Shown here: positions 1 through 12,075 of the stretch, in pieces
Numbering within the stretch: position 1 is the first letter of the stretch
Layout of the letters: each line of letters opens with the position of its first letter
Position numbers and translations under genes: made by a program
Assembly: GCA_009733775.1 (NCBI GenBank)
Contig: WOGZ01000025.1
Location: 1 to 64,000 of the forward strand
Origin: Alectoria sarmentosa
Lineage: Eukaryota; Ascomycota; Lecanoromycetes; Lecanorales; Parmeliaceae
Length of the DNA stretch: 64,000 nt
Direction of reading: 5' to 3'
Notes under the pieces: generated by a model
The model's database searches: none
The model's input: only the letters and a program-made list of their open reading frames with translations
What the model was told of the DNA's origin: nothing

Positions 1-846
1 ATTGCGCTTATTTAAAAATATATAAAAAATGTGTCAAATCTTTCATAATCGATTTTTCGCAACTTTTGAAAATTTATATTATATGTTTATATAATCATTA
101 TTATAGAATAGACTTATGCGATTTCAACGATATAATAATCTCGTAAATATGATAGAGGATTATAATGTTATTCAAAAAAGAAAATAATTCGTTGAATGAG
201 AGCAGAGGTTTCCCGGAAGCCGCTCTGCCGTTCCGAATAATGACATATTTGAATTAAATATATATCGATATATATACATTCAAATTTCATAATTTTAACA
301 TCATTGAAAAGCGCATATCGAGTTGTATAATTTACGAAATTATGAAAAAATTATATTCTTAAGGGGGTAGGGGGCAAAAGATGTAAGATTTGTATATACA
401 AATTTTTGATGAGGGCGCTCGGGAGGCCTAAAAGCCGCTATTCGGGCGCTAACCGAAAAGCGTAGTGACATAGAATTTATGATTGACTACACATACAAAT
501 TTAAGATATTTTAGCTCAGCCTTACACTATTTCTTTATATAATAAAGATAAAAGATCGTGAATTCGTTTTTAATCGTTATCGTATTTCGAAATCAAATTT
601 AATAACGAGCATACGAATCGAGGTTCGATAACGACGTTTATTTTAATTAAACGATTATATTGAAATTGTTTTTAAAGATTTATTAACAATATATCGAGGA
701 TAGCGAAAATTAATAAGTGATTTTGATTGCGATAATTTAAAAGAGGATCTCGATAATCGATTTTTGCGCTCTTTCGAAAAATAATCGAAACGTATTAATA
801 TATATAATGTTAAAATGAATTTTTAATCACGATTTTTATTCGATTA
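1..846. other. AT-rich block left of the LTR element
   Basis: Very AT-rich sequence with no open frame worth calling. Three short G+C-containing islets stand out (about 205-236, 361-380 and 411-470), the last with the twice-repeated word GGGCGCT. It is probably a RIP-degraded repeat of another kind or the edge of a nested element. I recognise no domain. Confidence 0.5.
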
Positions 847-851
847 TTAAT
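847..851. repeat. probable target-site duplication, left copy
   Basis: TTAAT directly abuts the outer end of the left LTR and matches TCAAT at 7949-7953 at four of five bases. The one difference is C to T in a CpA context, the change RIP makes. Five bases is the usual gypsy duplication length. Confidence 0.6.
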
Positions 852-1055
852 TATTAGAATTAATATAAAGTTATATTATATAAGAGTATTGAATAAAACA
901 ATTAAATAAAGAGAAAGTATATATATAAAAAGAAGATATTTATATAAAAATAAATGCTTTTATTAAATCACATTAAGCTCAATCGAATAATGTTAAAAAA
1001 ATGTGATATTAAAAAAAAGTTAGCTTTATTAAAAATGTAAAATACGTTCGTAACA
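852..1055 (-). repeat. 3' LTR
   Basis: 204 bp, aligning without gaps to 7745-7948. Most differences are A/G or C/T transitions, with a few transversions. The minus strand starts TGTTACGAACG and ends in TA, which fits an original TG...CA end after CpA to TpA mutation. Confidence 0.9.
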
Positions 1056-1070
1056 TTATTCTCTTTTTTC
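1056..1070 (-). promoter_or_regulatory. polypurine tract
   Basis: On the minus strand GAAAAAAGAGAATAA runs directly into the TGTTACG start of the 3' LTR. This is where plus-strand DNA synthesis would be primed, and it confirms the orientation of the element. Confidence 0.75.
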
Positions 1071-2036
1071 AAAAAGCGATGTTTTAACGCTATAAAAATC
1101 GAAGAAATGTGTTTATAATTTATTTTGTGTTTTCGAAACATTTAATTAATAATTATTTTCAATTGAAGAAAATTAACGATAATAGCGATAATAATATATC
1201 GTGAAAAATTCGTTTATAACATCGTCGATATTATAATGTTTTATCGTTTTAAACGTTTAAAAATAACGTGATTTGATAAAGAATTAACGTTATAATCATC
1301 GTCGAAGCATTTAAGTATTTAATGTTATTTGATATTTCATATTTCGAACGAAGAAAGAATCGTAAAAATTAAGCGATATAATTGAATAAGATTTTTCGAA
1401 TCGAATCGAGTCGTAAGCGTTAAATCTTATTTAAAATTCACATATATTTTGATAATGTTTTAAATAATCTTTCTTCGTGAATTATTATATATATAATATC
1501 GAATAAAATTAACAATAACGATAACGAGATCTTAAAACGACGTTAAAAAACTTCGAAAAATGTTTATAATATAAATAATGAAAATCGCGTGTTCGTTTAA
1601 ACCTTACATCAACACGTCGTTATCAACATCGATCGATTTTATCGTTGAAAAAATGACGTGAAAACGCACGCACAATAATCGAAAATTGTATATAATCGTC
1701 GTCGCTTATTATAATAATAATAATTGTGAGAAAAAGAAAAAAAAAGAGAAAAAGTGAATAATAAGATTTTTTTATAAATTAATCGTTAATTTAATCGAGT
1801 AATGTTTAATTTTTCTATCTTAATTTATTTAAATATCTTTTATAAAAGTCTTTTATTACGTTTTTTGCATTATCGAATTTATTTTTATTAATATTATATT
1901 AATTAAAATCTTTATTAACGTTTTTTTATTTAATTTTATATTTAAAACGATTTTATAATTTTTTTAAATTTAATATATTTTTAATTATTTATTTATTTTT
2001 ATTTTTAACGATAATAATTTTAAAAAAAAAGTTTTT

Positions 2037-2309
2037 TTAATTAAATAATAAATTAATAACAATAAAATTTAAAAATTTAAAATAAAAAACGTTATAAATT
2101 TTTATAATTTTAAATAATTTTAATTTATAAAAAAAATCGATAATGAATATAATTTTGAATGAATCGAACATTTTATTATATAATTTCTTAAATGATTTAT
2201 TAATAACGATGTTTTTGCTATTAAAAAAAACGAGATCGTTTTTTTTAAACGTGATATCTTTTTTATAACGATTAACTTGTTCGATCATCGCAAATTGTGT
2301 TTTATTCAA
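2037..2309 (-). pseudogene. gypsy integrase C-terminal relic
   Basis: An open fragment of about 90 codons that still resembles the end of gypsy integrase. A basic NRYKKDI stretch is followed by FKKNDLVFF, which corresponds to the hydrophobic 'VGDKVWL' strand of the integrase C-terminal domain, then a KSFKKL segment and a final VFYFKFL resembling the 'HPVFHVSLL' end. Residues are skewed to I, N, K, F and Y, as expected after C-to-T and G-to-A mutation. It lies nearest the 3' LTR, the right place for integrase. Not functional. Confidence 0.7.
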
Positions 2310-4180
2310 GTTATCGCGTATATAAATGAGAACGTCTTATATGTGATTAATAATATCTTTTACTTTTACAACATCAAAACGTTTTCGAATAATAATGTAA
2401 TTAATAATATTAAAATTAAAGTTTATATAAAAATGAAAATCTTTATTTATATAAAAGAGCGACATATTAATAAAGATTAAAACATTATTATTATTCGCAA
2501 ATTCGATTATAAATATTTATTTAATTTAATCGTTTTATATATGATTATAATAAATACGCAAATAACGTTTTAAATTTTGATTATTTCGTTTAATTTATTC
2601 ATTTATTTTAAGATAAAAGATCGTAAATAACTTAATTTAAATATCGAGTCTTTTATAAAAAGATTTTTATATTATAATAACAAATTGTGAATTTCAATCG
2701 AACATTATTGATGTTGATAATTCGTGTATATGAAAGATTTTTCTAATAAACATTTCAACAATGCTTTTAATAAATGTGTTATTATTTTTCATCGTGTATA
2801 ATACATAATAACGTTTTTTAATTAAACGATTCATTATAATTTATATAACGTTATAATTTTTTGATAATGATAAATCGACGATGAAATTTATAAAAATGTT
2901 TTATCAGCGTTTTTGTGAAATTAAAAATAATTATAATAAATCATGTTTACGATATTTAAAAACTTTAATTCTTTTATATATATAACAATTATTGATATAT
3001 ATAACGACTATTATCTTTATACTTCTTCAATAATATTTTTATTTGAATAATTCATATATATAAACGACTTTTAAATAATCATATATAAATTAATCGTATA
3101 TTTTTTAAATAATAATCATAGATATAGATTCAGATATTCATAAGCGATTTTTATAATAAAAAGTATCGTTCATAATAACGCATTTATTGAACGTGATATT
3201 TTTTAATTTTTTTTTATCATTAATAATTGTCTCGCGTATTTCGTTATATTCATTATCAATTTTATTTATTTCGAACATTTTATAATAAAAAGAATTATTA
3301 ATAACATTAATCTCGAATTCGATATTATCGAGATTTAAACGATTCGATATAAAAATAATTTGATATTATTGTTTAAATCGTTTATTTATAAAATTAATAA
3401 AAATATATTTAATTATTCGAATGAGAGCATCAGCTTTGAGATTTTATAATCTCGAACGATAAATGATTTTAATGTTATATTCGAATAACATATCGAGATA
3501 TTTAATTTAACGACGATTTAAGTTATGTCCTTTAATAAAGTATATAAAATCTTTATAATTCGTGAATATCTTAATCGAAATATCGATACATTTCAATTTA
3601 AATCGTTAATGTTTTAAATATCAAATAATGACGAGTAATTTTTTATCGTAGATTTGATAGTTGCATTCGATTAAAATCAAGTTTTTATTATAAAAGATCA
3701 TTGAATATAATATTTTTTCATTATTATATTATAATAATACTCTCTCGTTAACATAATCGAAAAAATTCGTTTTCAAAATTATCTTTTTGAATTTATCGAA
3801 ATGTCGCAAAATAAAAATTTATATAACGTTGATTTTTAATTAAATAAAGGCTTTTTGATAAACGAATGATCATTTATAAATAACATCTTTTTTTATAAAG
3901 AAATCATCGATTTGATTATTTTCGAGAAGTCTCTTATAAATTTTTTGTAAAAATTATAAAAATCGATAAAGACTTATATTTGTTTTAAATTTGTAAATTA
4001 TGTTTAATCGACGATAATTTATATCTTAATCGAATTCATTTATAATTTATCGATAAATATCAATAAGCCTAAAAATTTGATTTCTTATATATAAAATTCG
4101 TATTTAAAAAAGTTTATTTGTAAGCCGATTTTTTATAATTTTTGAAGAATTAATCGAACATATTAAATATATTTCTTTTT

Positions 4181-4702
4181 AATCTTGCTATAAATAAAAA
4201 TATCATTCAAATATGCTTAATAAAAGTTATTTAAATATTCGAAAAAGATGTCGTTTATGTATTATTAATAGATAATAAAATTATTTATCAGTTTAAATGA
4301 AAACATTCGATATTTATATATTTTAAAAAATGTAACAAATATAATAAAGTTTTCGTTATCGAAATGCATTCGAAATTTATTAAAAATAGCGATAATATTA
4401 AATTATGTAAAATATTTATAATTTTATATTTTTATTAAAATCTCATTTATTAATAAAATAAAATATCGATTTCTTTTAATAATAACGTTTAATTTTCGAT
4501 AATTCACACAAAATCGAAAGTTTTCATTTAATTTTTCAATAAATAAAATAAATAAGGTAAATGAAATATAATTAAATACGATAAATCCTTTTCTTAAATG
4601 TTCGTTTAAATATTTTTTGATTTGTTCGAATTTATAATTTAATAATAAATAAATTCGATTTTTAAATAATGCATTTTTGTTTATTTTTTCAATAAATTCC
4701 AA
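4181..4702 (-). pseudogene. gypsy reverse transcriptase relic
   Basis: The fragment at 4424-4702 matches the RT fingers and early palm. It has a tyrosine-rich lead-in, then 'LNEHLRKGFI', 'FRFCVNYRKLN' (the LRxCVDYRxLN motif with D changed to N) and 'NRYFILLINE' (NRYPLPLIDE). Downstream at 4181-4213 the minus strand reads YLNDIFIYSK, the catalytic YxDD motif with the first Asp now Asn. Stops separate the two pieces. The order and spacing fit one original RT domain. D-to-N changes of this kind are G-to-A transitions. Confidence 0.85.
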
Positions 4703-5100
4703 TTTGTGATCATAAAAACGATGTGAAAATAATACGTTCGTTTATGATTTATCAAAAACATTTGCATAATTATGATAATTCATAAAAAATTTATTAAACA
4801 TTTTTTAAAAAGTGAGAGTTTTAACATTATTGATTTGAGCGTTTTTCGATATATATAATTTATAACACCTTTTATATTTGGTTTCGAAATCGCATAAATA
4901 TGATTTATTGATCGATATGCGATTATTTTATTATAATTATAATATAATCTCAAAAAACTCATTAAAAATATCGTAAATTTCATTTATTGTCAAAAAAAAA
5001 TTTGTTTTTTTTATTTCGAATTAAATGATAATAAATCGATGCGTCAATTTCAACAATATCGATGAAATTAAATTTCTTGATCATTTTTTCTTTAAATGTC

Positions 5101-5346
5101 TTAAATGTTGATATCGATTTTTTTTTTATTTAAGATGTCTTTGACATGATTTATATCGAAATTATTTTTATTCGATTCATTTTTAACAATAAATTTAAAA
5201 GGTCGTATAATAATAATAGATAATGTTTTTAATAAAAACGATAAGTTTTTAAATGTTAATATCTTATTATTGTTATATTTACATCGTTTAAATATAAACA
5301 ATATTTTATCTTTTAACATATCGAGTACGACTTCATATTTATTCAT
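5101..5346 (-). pseudogene. gypsy pol relic, protease-side region
   Basis: An open fragment of about 81 codons between the gag knuckle and RT. The start 'YEVVLDMLKDKILF' followed by 'RCKYNNNKILTF' resembles the segment after the aspartic protease in ascomycete gypsy elements. No DTG/DSG catalytic triplet is recognisable, so the assignment rests mainly on position. Confidence 0.4.
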
Positions 5347-5741
5347 TTATAACTTTTTAAAAATCAAATCGTGTTATTTTAATGAAGTGATAAAGATAAA
5401 GCAAAATCTTTTTTAATAATTATATATATTCAAAGTAGATAAAAAACAATAAATGATAAATTATTTAAACAATCACTTATCATAATCTCGTAATGATTTT
5501 AACTTGAAAAGAAAATAAGACTCGATTTATAAACGTTTATGTATTTCAAATATGATGATTTTATTAATAACGATGTAAATCTCGATACATTCGCAATTTA
5601 TAAAAAAATTCGAAAATGTCATTTATCGATTTTATAATGATAACGTAATTGTTATTTGAAAAAAACGTCGTGTTAAAAAATCATTTAAAGTATTCGTTAA
5701 ATATACGTTCGTATTATCTTTTATCGTGATTTTGAAAAAGA

Positions 5742-5981
5742 TTAATCTTTTTTCAAGTTATTCGAAAAGTCATTCAAATTATCGTCGTCGTTATTATTTA
5801 TTTTTATAATATATATTCGAATAGCTTTTTTATTCGATTGAAAACAATTATACTTAATGTGTTCAACTTGATTGCAATTGTAACATATAAGTTTTTTAAT
5901 ATCAATTTCGATTTTAATTTTGATAAATGAAATCGATGTAATAAATTTTATAAATGTTGTTATGATGCGAATGATTCTCAT
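5742..5981 (-). pseudogene. gag CCHC zinc-knuckle relic
   Basis: The translated piece contains CYNCNQVEHIKYNC, a near-perfect C-x2-C-x4-H-x4-C knuckle of the kind that binds RNA in retroelement Gag. The four metal ligands are intact although the canonical glycine is not. It sits upstream of pol on the minus strand. The rest of gag toward 7745 is too degraded to recognise. Confidence 0.75.
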
Positions 5982-7744
5982 TATTGAAATAATTGATTTT
6001 TTTATTAAAAATATAATTTTAAATGTGAATGTTTTAAACTTTTTTTTATATTCAGCACGCTGAATGTTATTTAATTTTTATAAATACTTTTTAACAAATG
6101 TTAATTCGTTAAAATCTTTATATGCATCTTAATTTTTTCATAAATTTTCACAAATCTTCAAGCGTAAATGTTATATTATATTGTTTTTATTTTTATCGAT
6201 GATTTGACTCAATCGAATGAAGTCGACGTAAAATTTCATAAAAGATATAATATTTTGTTAAAGTGAGTCATATTATCATTTCGCATTATCTTATTAATCA
6301 AAGTTTTCATAAATATCAATTAAATCATTCATTATTTTTTTATAAAATTGATATAAATTTGAATAATTTCTCAATCGACGTTTTATGATTTGTTTTAAAA
6401 CTTTTTCTTTTAATTTAAAAATAACATAAATTAATTTGAACTCAATAATAAAATATTAATCATGATTAATAATAAATTTATGATTCATTTTGAAAAATTA
6501 ATCGTTTTATGTAAGACTTTTTTTATTTATAAAGATAAAAGAGTTAAATAATTTAAAAAACTTATTCTTCTTTGATATAAGTCGATTTTTGAATTTATTA
6601 TAAAAAAATTCGTTCTTTTAATCTTTCTTTAAATCTTTTATTAATAATTAAAATTTTATTACATTAATCTTTTATTGCAATTGTGTTATTTATTTTTATC
6701 AATTATGAGCGATGTTATTTGATTATTGAATCATAAATTTAAATTAATATAAAGACTTTATAATCTCGTTTTTATCGATAATAATTTTATGAAAACGAAA
6801 TGAAAATTCACGAAAGTCGTTTCATTTAAAACGAAGTTGATTTAATATATCAAAATTTTTTATAAATGTAATTTTCGCTCAATGTAATAATTGCTCATTA
6901 ATAAAAATGTATTATAAATCTAATTTATGTTATTGAGAAAAATCTTCGAGGTTTTTAAATATGATTGAAATATAACGTTTATTGATTTTATTTAAAAGAT
7001 TTTGAATGTAATTTATTTATTTTATTTCGATAAAGATTATCGATTAAAAAAAAAAAAAAAAGAGAAAAAAAAGAAAAGAGATTTAAATATTTCGAAAAAT
7101 ATAATATTAAAGAGTATTATAATAAAGAAAAGTGTTAACACTTCTCATTTAATGTGTTTAATAATTTTTATATAATAAAGAAATTTGATTTTAGCATATA
7201 AAAAATAACAAAAAGTGTTATTTAATCGTTTGTTCATTTATTAAATTCCCATAAAAACAATATATTAATTAAATAACGTTTTTTCAATTTCATCATTTAT
7301 GTAAAAGATATTTATTATGTCGTCATCGATTTTATACGAAGAAATTTGATAATGCGGAATAAAAAAGAAAAACTTTAAAAGATTATAAAATCGTGATTTC
7401 TTATTCGATAATAATGTCGTGAAAGATTTAAATATTTTTAATGATGATCTTTCGAACGATATGATCGATGTTGTCTTAACTTGAATTATATAAAAGTAAT
7501 ATATAATTATTTCTTTCGATTTGCTAATCAAACGAATATTTTAATATCTTTTTTATATTCGCCACTGTTGACAAAACGAATCGTTGTCTCGATACGAATT
7601 ATTTAGATTTCAATTACCGTAAATGACCTAATTCAAAAATACGATATTTTAATAATTTTTATATCTTGATAAAGTTTTTATCAACACGATTCTTTAAATT
7701 CGTCAATTAATACGAATAAAATAAATGAAATAATTTAATTATAA

Positions 7745-7948
7745 TATCAAAATCAATATAAAGTTATATTATATAAATATATTAAATAAGATAATTAAGT
7801 GAAAAAAAAGTATATATATAAAAAAAAGGCATTTATATAAAAATAAGTATCTTTATTAAGTTACGTTAAGCTCAATCGAATAATGTTAAAGAATTGTGAT
7901 ATCAAAAAAAAGTTAACTTTATTAAAAATGTAAAATACGCTCGTAACA
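7745..7948 (-). repeat. 5' LTR
   Basis: 204 bp, the partner of 852-1055, with its outer end at 7948 (TGTTACGAGCG on the minus strand). It keeps slightly more C and G than the 3' copy at several positions, which fits independent RIP of the two LTRs. Confidence 0.9.
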
Positions 7949-7953
7949 TCAAT
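7949..7953. repeat. probable target-site duplication, right copy
   Basis: TCAAT, the partner of TTAAT at 847-851. Confidence 0.6.
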
Positions 7954-9289
7954 AATGAATTTTATTACGATAGATTTAAATCGTATAAATCGTATAATAT
8001 ATATAAAAAGCTTTTAAATACGAATAATAACGAGATTAACATTAATACGAATTATAATAATTAATTCGCCTTAATAATTCTATTTTTTAACGAAATCGAA
8101 TTTGAATTGAATGATAATAAAATATAAGTTTTGAAGCATATGATAATAAAATGATTTTATTAATATATAAAATAATTATAATTGAATTTATAAGATGTAT
8201 AAAAGCAATAACTCGCGTTAAAATTATAACATATAAAAAAAAAATTAAAGAGAAGAATTTGATGATTTAATTATTAATATATTTATCAAACGATAATTTC
8301 ATATTCGTGTTACTTGTGATTATAAGTTTTCGAATTAATTAATTAAAACATTTTTAATTTTTTGTGATTTAAACGATAAGGTCGTCTTAATCGTTAAATT
8401 TTCGAGCGATTATAAAAAAATAATAATATTTTCGAATAAATTAAAATGTGTATATAATCGATTAATTAAATAATTGAACGCGATAATTCGATAAAATCTT
8501 TGAAAATTTAAACGTTATCGATGAATAAGCGTAATAACAAATAATTTAATTATATATTTCGAAATAACGTAATAATTAATTAAAATCGATAGACTTTTGA
8601 ATATTCTCATTTTTAATCTTATTTTTATTATCATAATTAATATAATTAATCGATAATTTGATAAAATGCTACGCATAAAAGATATCGAAAAAGATTTATT
8701 TAAAATATTTGATGTTCACGATCTTATATCATTCGTGAAATTTAAGAAAAAATTTATTATCTTTTTGAAATAAAAACGACATTTTTGATTCATCGCCTTT
8801 CTCGAAGTTCGACGACGATAATAATTTTTATTTATATTAATGACGATGTTAGCGAGAGCGACGAGATTTATGTTTATACGATTTGTGTATATAAGAAATA
8901 TTTAAACAACTTTTTAAATATGTTTTTTTTTTTTTTTTTTTTTTTTTATATGAGAGGATAAAAGGGAGGGTGTTTTTTTAATAATCGAAAATTTTATAAT
9001 GTTTAATGATTCGAACGATTGACGTGATGATGTTTTAAATATAAATTAAACGATCTTTTTATAAGATTTAATGATAATAAATATTTTAATAGCAATCGTA
9101 ATTGTCTTGATAATTTTAATTTTAAAGATTTTAATTCTTTTAAAGACGACAGCGGTGATAATAACACGTGTGAACGATATAACAATAACGATATTTGATT
9201 AATTAAACGATGCGATGATAAAACGAAATGTAATGATTGAATACGAAGTGAATGAATAAATGTGTTAAAATGAATGTGTTAACGATATG
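7954..9289. other. AT-rich block right of the LTR element
   Basis: AT-rich and stop-filled, with no recognisable domain. It contains a run of 25 T (8923-8947). Base composition recovers to normal only after about 9340, so this is the degraded edge of the isochore. Confidence 0.5.
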
Positions 9290-9511
9290 TATAATCTCAA
9301 TTGTCATAAAAATGTTATGGCTTTGAAAGAGATGAAAACGAATGAAAAGTCATTGCTTGGTGTAGAACAGGCATATATATTGCTCCATCATGACACGTGT
9401 TTCTCGTTATGACCACTGTTCTAGCACATTCCATGTGGGGGGCCATGGGTCATGGTTATTGATCCCTGATTCCCTATGCGACTCATTAATCCACAGTCCC
9501 ACTGTAGCGAG
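9290..9511 (-). repeat. RIP-damaged copy of the 56-kb promoter-like segment
   Basis: Read on the minus strand, this matches 56042-56260 on the plus strand over most of its length, with small gaps. Shared landmarks are CTCGCTACAGTGGG at one end, ATGAGTCGCAT versus GTGAGTCGCAT, CACGTGTCATGA, a TATATAT box, and the run ending CATTCTT versus CATTTTT. Differences are dominated by G-to-A and C-to-T in this copy. The ATG at 56241 in the other copy is ATA here (9316-9318). Confidence 0.75.
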
Positions 9512-9543
9512 CAAACTCAGCCAATGCGAAGATCTGACATATG

Positions 9544-9756
9544 TCAAGAGGCGAACAATACGAGGCATGAGTGCTCAAATACCAGCCCAGCCACGATAAG
9601 ATAGTCGTTCGGCTCCAGTGCGATTTTCTGAATATTCCTCGCCCAGAACCGGAGGGCAACTGCTAGGATTGCGCGGATGGAGAGCACAAGCAGAAGCACG
9701 CAGTGAGTGATATGGTAAGGCATGTCGTCAGAGAAGAAAGCATAGTTTTCCGCCAT
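9544..9756 (-). pseudogene. truncated rhodopsin-like (PTH11-type) first exon
   Basis: ATG at 9756 opens about 70 codons with one transmembrane helix followed by 'ALRFWARNIQKI' and 'EPNDYLIVAGLVFE'. That is the TM1-loop-TM2 signature ('RFWARR...LDDYLIL') of the fungal rhodopsin-domain family, to which pathogen PTH11-like receptors belong. The frame stops soon afterwards and the following DNA is the repeat at 9290-9511, so the other helices are missing. This looks like a breakpoint fragment. A spliced continuation deeper in the AT-rich block cannot be excluded, but none is visible. Confidence 0.6.
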
Positions 9757-12075
9757 GCTGAAGTCTCTGGGGGTAAACTCGTTTCGGTAGATCGCTCAAT
9801 GGAAGGTGCGAATGAGATTTGCGGCCGATGAAATGCTTGAAAGAGAACGAGAACAGAGGGAATCAGACGATAGTTTCTGACCGATGCCAAATAACAGATA
9901 TATAGGAAGTGTGGAACGATGAGAGATACTGGAATGATAGGAAGCGTGCAGCAGGTCCCTAAGGGGCAGAAGCTGATACTAGATCATGGCTCCGAAATAT
10001 CTCATCAACGTCTTTGCGGCGGCGCGAGTGTCGTGATACAATGAAAGGGCTATTCATTCTACGCAGGATCAGTAGTGCTTCTTATAGCAAACGCGCGCCG
10101 AATGTTGACAACGAAAAACATGACCGTGTGCCTGCGCCGAAACGCGAAGTATCTTCGCCTGCATATCTGGCTGCTTCGCCTTCCAGCGCAATCAGCTCCG
10201 TACGTCGCCTTCTTCTCCATCCTATCAATCTGCTCGGGCTCGTCGGGAGAAATCTCGAAGGACTCGTGGGGCCGAGGTAGGAACTACGCGTCAATCAGAG
10301 AAAAGATGTACGCAGAGTTATTTAGCAAATTGGGGCTGGTTATATCGAGGCTGGCTTATCTAGTGACCCAGGAGGCAAAAAGTCCTCAGAAATTAAACAT
10401 TATTCGAGATTTTTCTACATCTTTCACCGACCGTATCAGATAAAGACTCTCCACAAGCAGATGATTTTTGTTTGAAATCTCTCGGGACTGCTGAAGTCTG
10501 ATTGGCTCGTGATTCAAACCTCGGCTGCGCAAGGAGAGCGGACTGTGCATCATAACATGGCTCGCTCGCTTGCAACGGAGCCATAACACTGCATAAAGCC
10601 GACTGCAGTAACGGGGCGGCGCGCCCGAATGCGGAACAGGCCTGCGAGGGACAGAGCGAAACCACTGGTCGACCTTTTCTTTTTCAAAAAACGATTCCAG
10701 CATCGTTTACAAATTCCGCTTTTCCTCTTCAACAATTAGGGCGCCCATTGGCGGGGACTATCGGTCTTGAGGTCCGGACTGGTGCCGACAAAACCAATGT
10801 ACACAGTGCATAGTCCGTCGGGTTCCCCGTCTACTGTTGCAGACTAATTGAGACTGAATGGGCAACGCCTCTCAAGAGCTAATACCATGGTGATTAGTAT
10901 GTCACCCAACAGCTTAGCAGCTTTTTCATCGGCCAAGAAGCTGAGTAAGGGATCACCATCAATACTTGGGGTACCCTAGATCTGAATTGAAATGAGTAAC
11001 ACAATCAGTAAGAAAAACGTTTTTGGCTAATAGCCCGCTAGACGGAGCGGAACTATTTGTTTTGTTGTCTTAGCTTCGCAGAAGAGCTTCAATACGGACC
11101 CTTCCTCTTATTTGGAGGCTCTGTACCTCTCAACTCCTGTCTCCCAAATACATTCGCTTCGGCTGGCAACTCAACTTGGTGATATCTGCTGAAGCCGATG
11201 TGGGGAATCATGTACGACATGGCGCTCTGTACCCCACCAAAGGTAGTCAACGCCTTTGTAACCCGTAGTGATATCGAATCGCTTCAAGGCCAACAATGTG
11301 GGTTGACACCCGATTTTCCCCTTTATATTACGTCAAACGTTGCATGACGTTGCTGTTGAGCAATGCAAACGATGATCTCAGTCTAAAAGTACAACAGTAA
11401 ACCCTCGATATCGCCGAATGGCGGCACACACCTTTGATGAAAAGAATCGAAACAATGGCATGCCTGACATGAGCCTCAAAGAGGTGTGCATAGCGATCGG
11501 GGTACCCTCTGTCAACGGACTCCACTGGAAGTTTGTTCACCAGAGCAAAGGAGAAGCATCAGTAATGCGATTGGCTCGCCGCTAGGGTAAGTGATGAGGC
11601 GGTGTTTATGCCACATTTCGTATTATCGATAGAGAGGGGTCCAGTAAGGGTCAGTCTCCACTCAGTGAAGAGAAGGAGAGGAGTCGGGGCATTAATGTTA
11701 AGATATGAGGTTGGGCGTGGATCACGCGCAGACGGTAGAGTAAAGATTAAACGATACAGGCGATCAGTGTAGCACAACGCAGACGTATGATGAGGACCGA
11801 ACGTGGGGTGGGAACTGGAAAGTGAAACCCAAAAAGAGGTCCCGGAAATTACCGCAACAAGGTCCCCATTGAGACTTGACTTTTGCCTCTCAAAGGATGA
11901 ATCAGGAACAACAGCAGAATACCATGTTTTGGCACCAATGAGAACCCAAGAAATATCTCCAAGACATCTGCAACCTTCCATTCTTGACGACAACCGTCCG
12001 AATTTCAAACGCCGACTCGCGCTTCCCCACATCTCATATGAACCCGTTCGTCGCTCTTGAAGAAATGCAATTGGC
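9757..12075. other. no gene recognised
   Basis: Normal base composition, with several overlapping open frames on both strands (for example around 10014-10443 and 11559-12083), none with a recognisable motif or consistent codon signal. Codons near 9985 begin MAPKYLINVF but stop after 16 residues. I assign nothing here. Confidence 0.5.

Larger units (their letters stand above)
852..7948 (-). mobile_element. Ty3/gypsy LTR retrotransposon, whole but RIP-degraded
   Basis: A 7.1-kb element read from high to low coordinates. Two LTRs of equal length (204 bp) bound it, at 7745-7948 (5') and 852-1055 (3'); each begins TGTTACG on the minus strand. A polypurine tract (1056-1070) precedes the 3' LTR. 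Inside, relics appear in gag-pol order: a CCHC knuckle (5742-5981), a protease-side segment (5101-5346), reverse transcriptase (4181-4702) and the integrase C-terminal region (2037-2309). The order protease, RT, integrase is gypsy, not copia. The interior is extremely AT-rich and full of stops, so it cannot move by itself. The primer-binding site just below 7745 is not recognisable, presumably through the same mutation. Confidence 0.9.

Noticed and set aside
1..9300. Mitochondrial DNA as the source of the AT-rich block
   Set aside because: The block contains a bounded gypsy element with LTRs and joins normal nuclear genes; no mitochondrial gene was recognised.
10014..10443. Overlapping plus and minus open frames of 70-122 codons
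   Set aside because: Arg/Leu/Ser-rich mutual shadows without any recognisable family.
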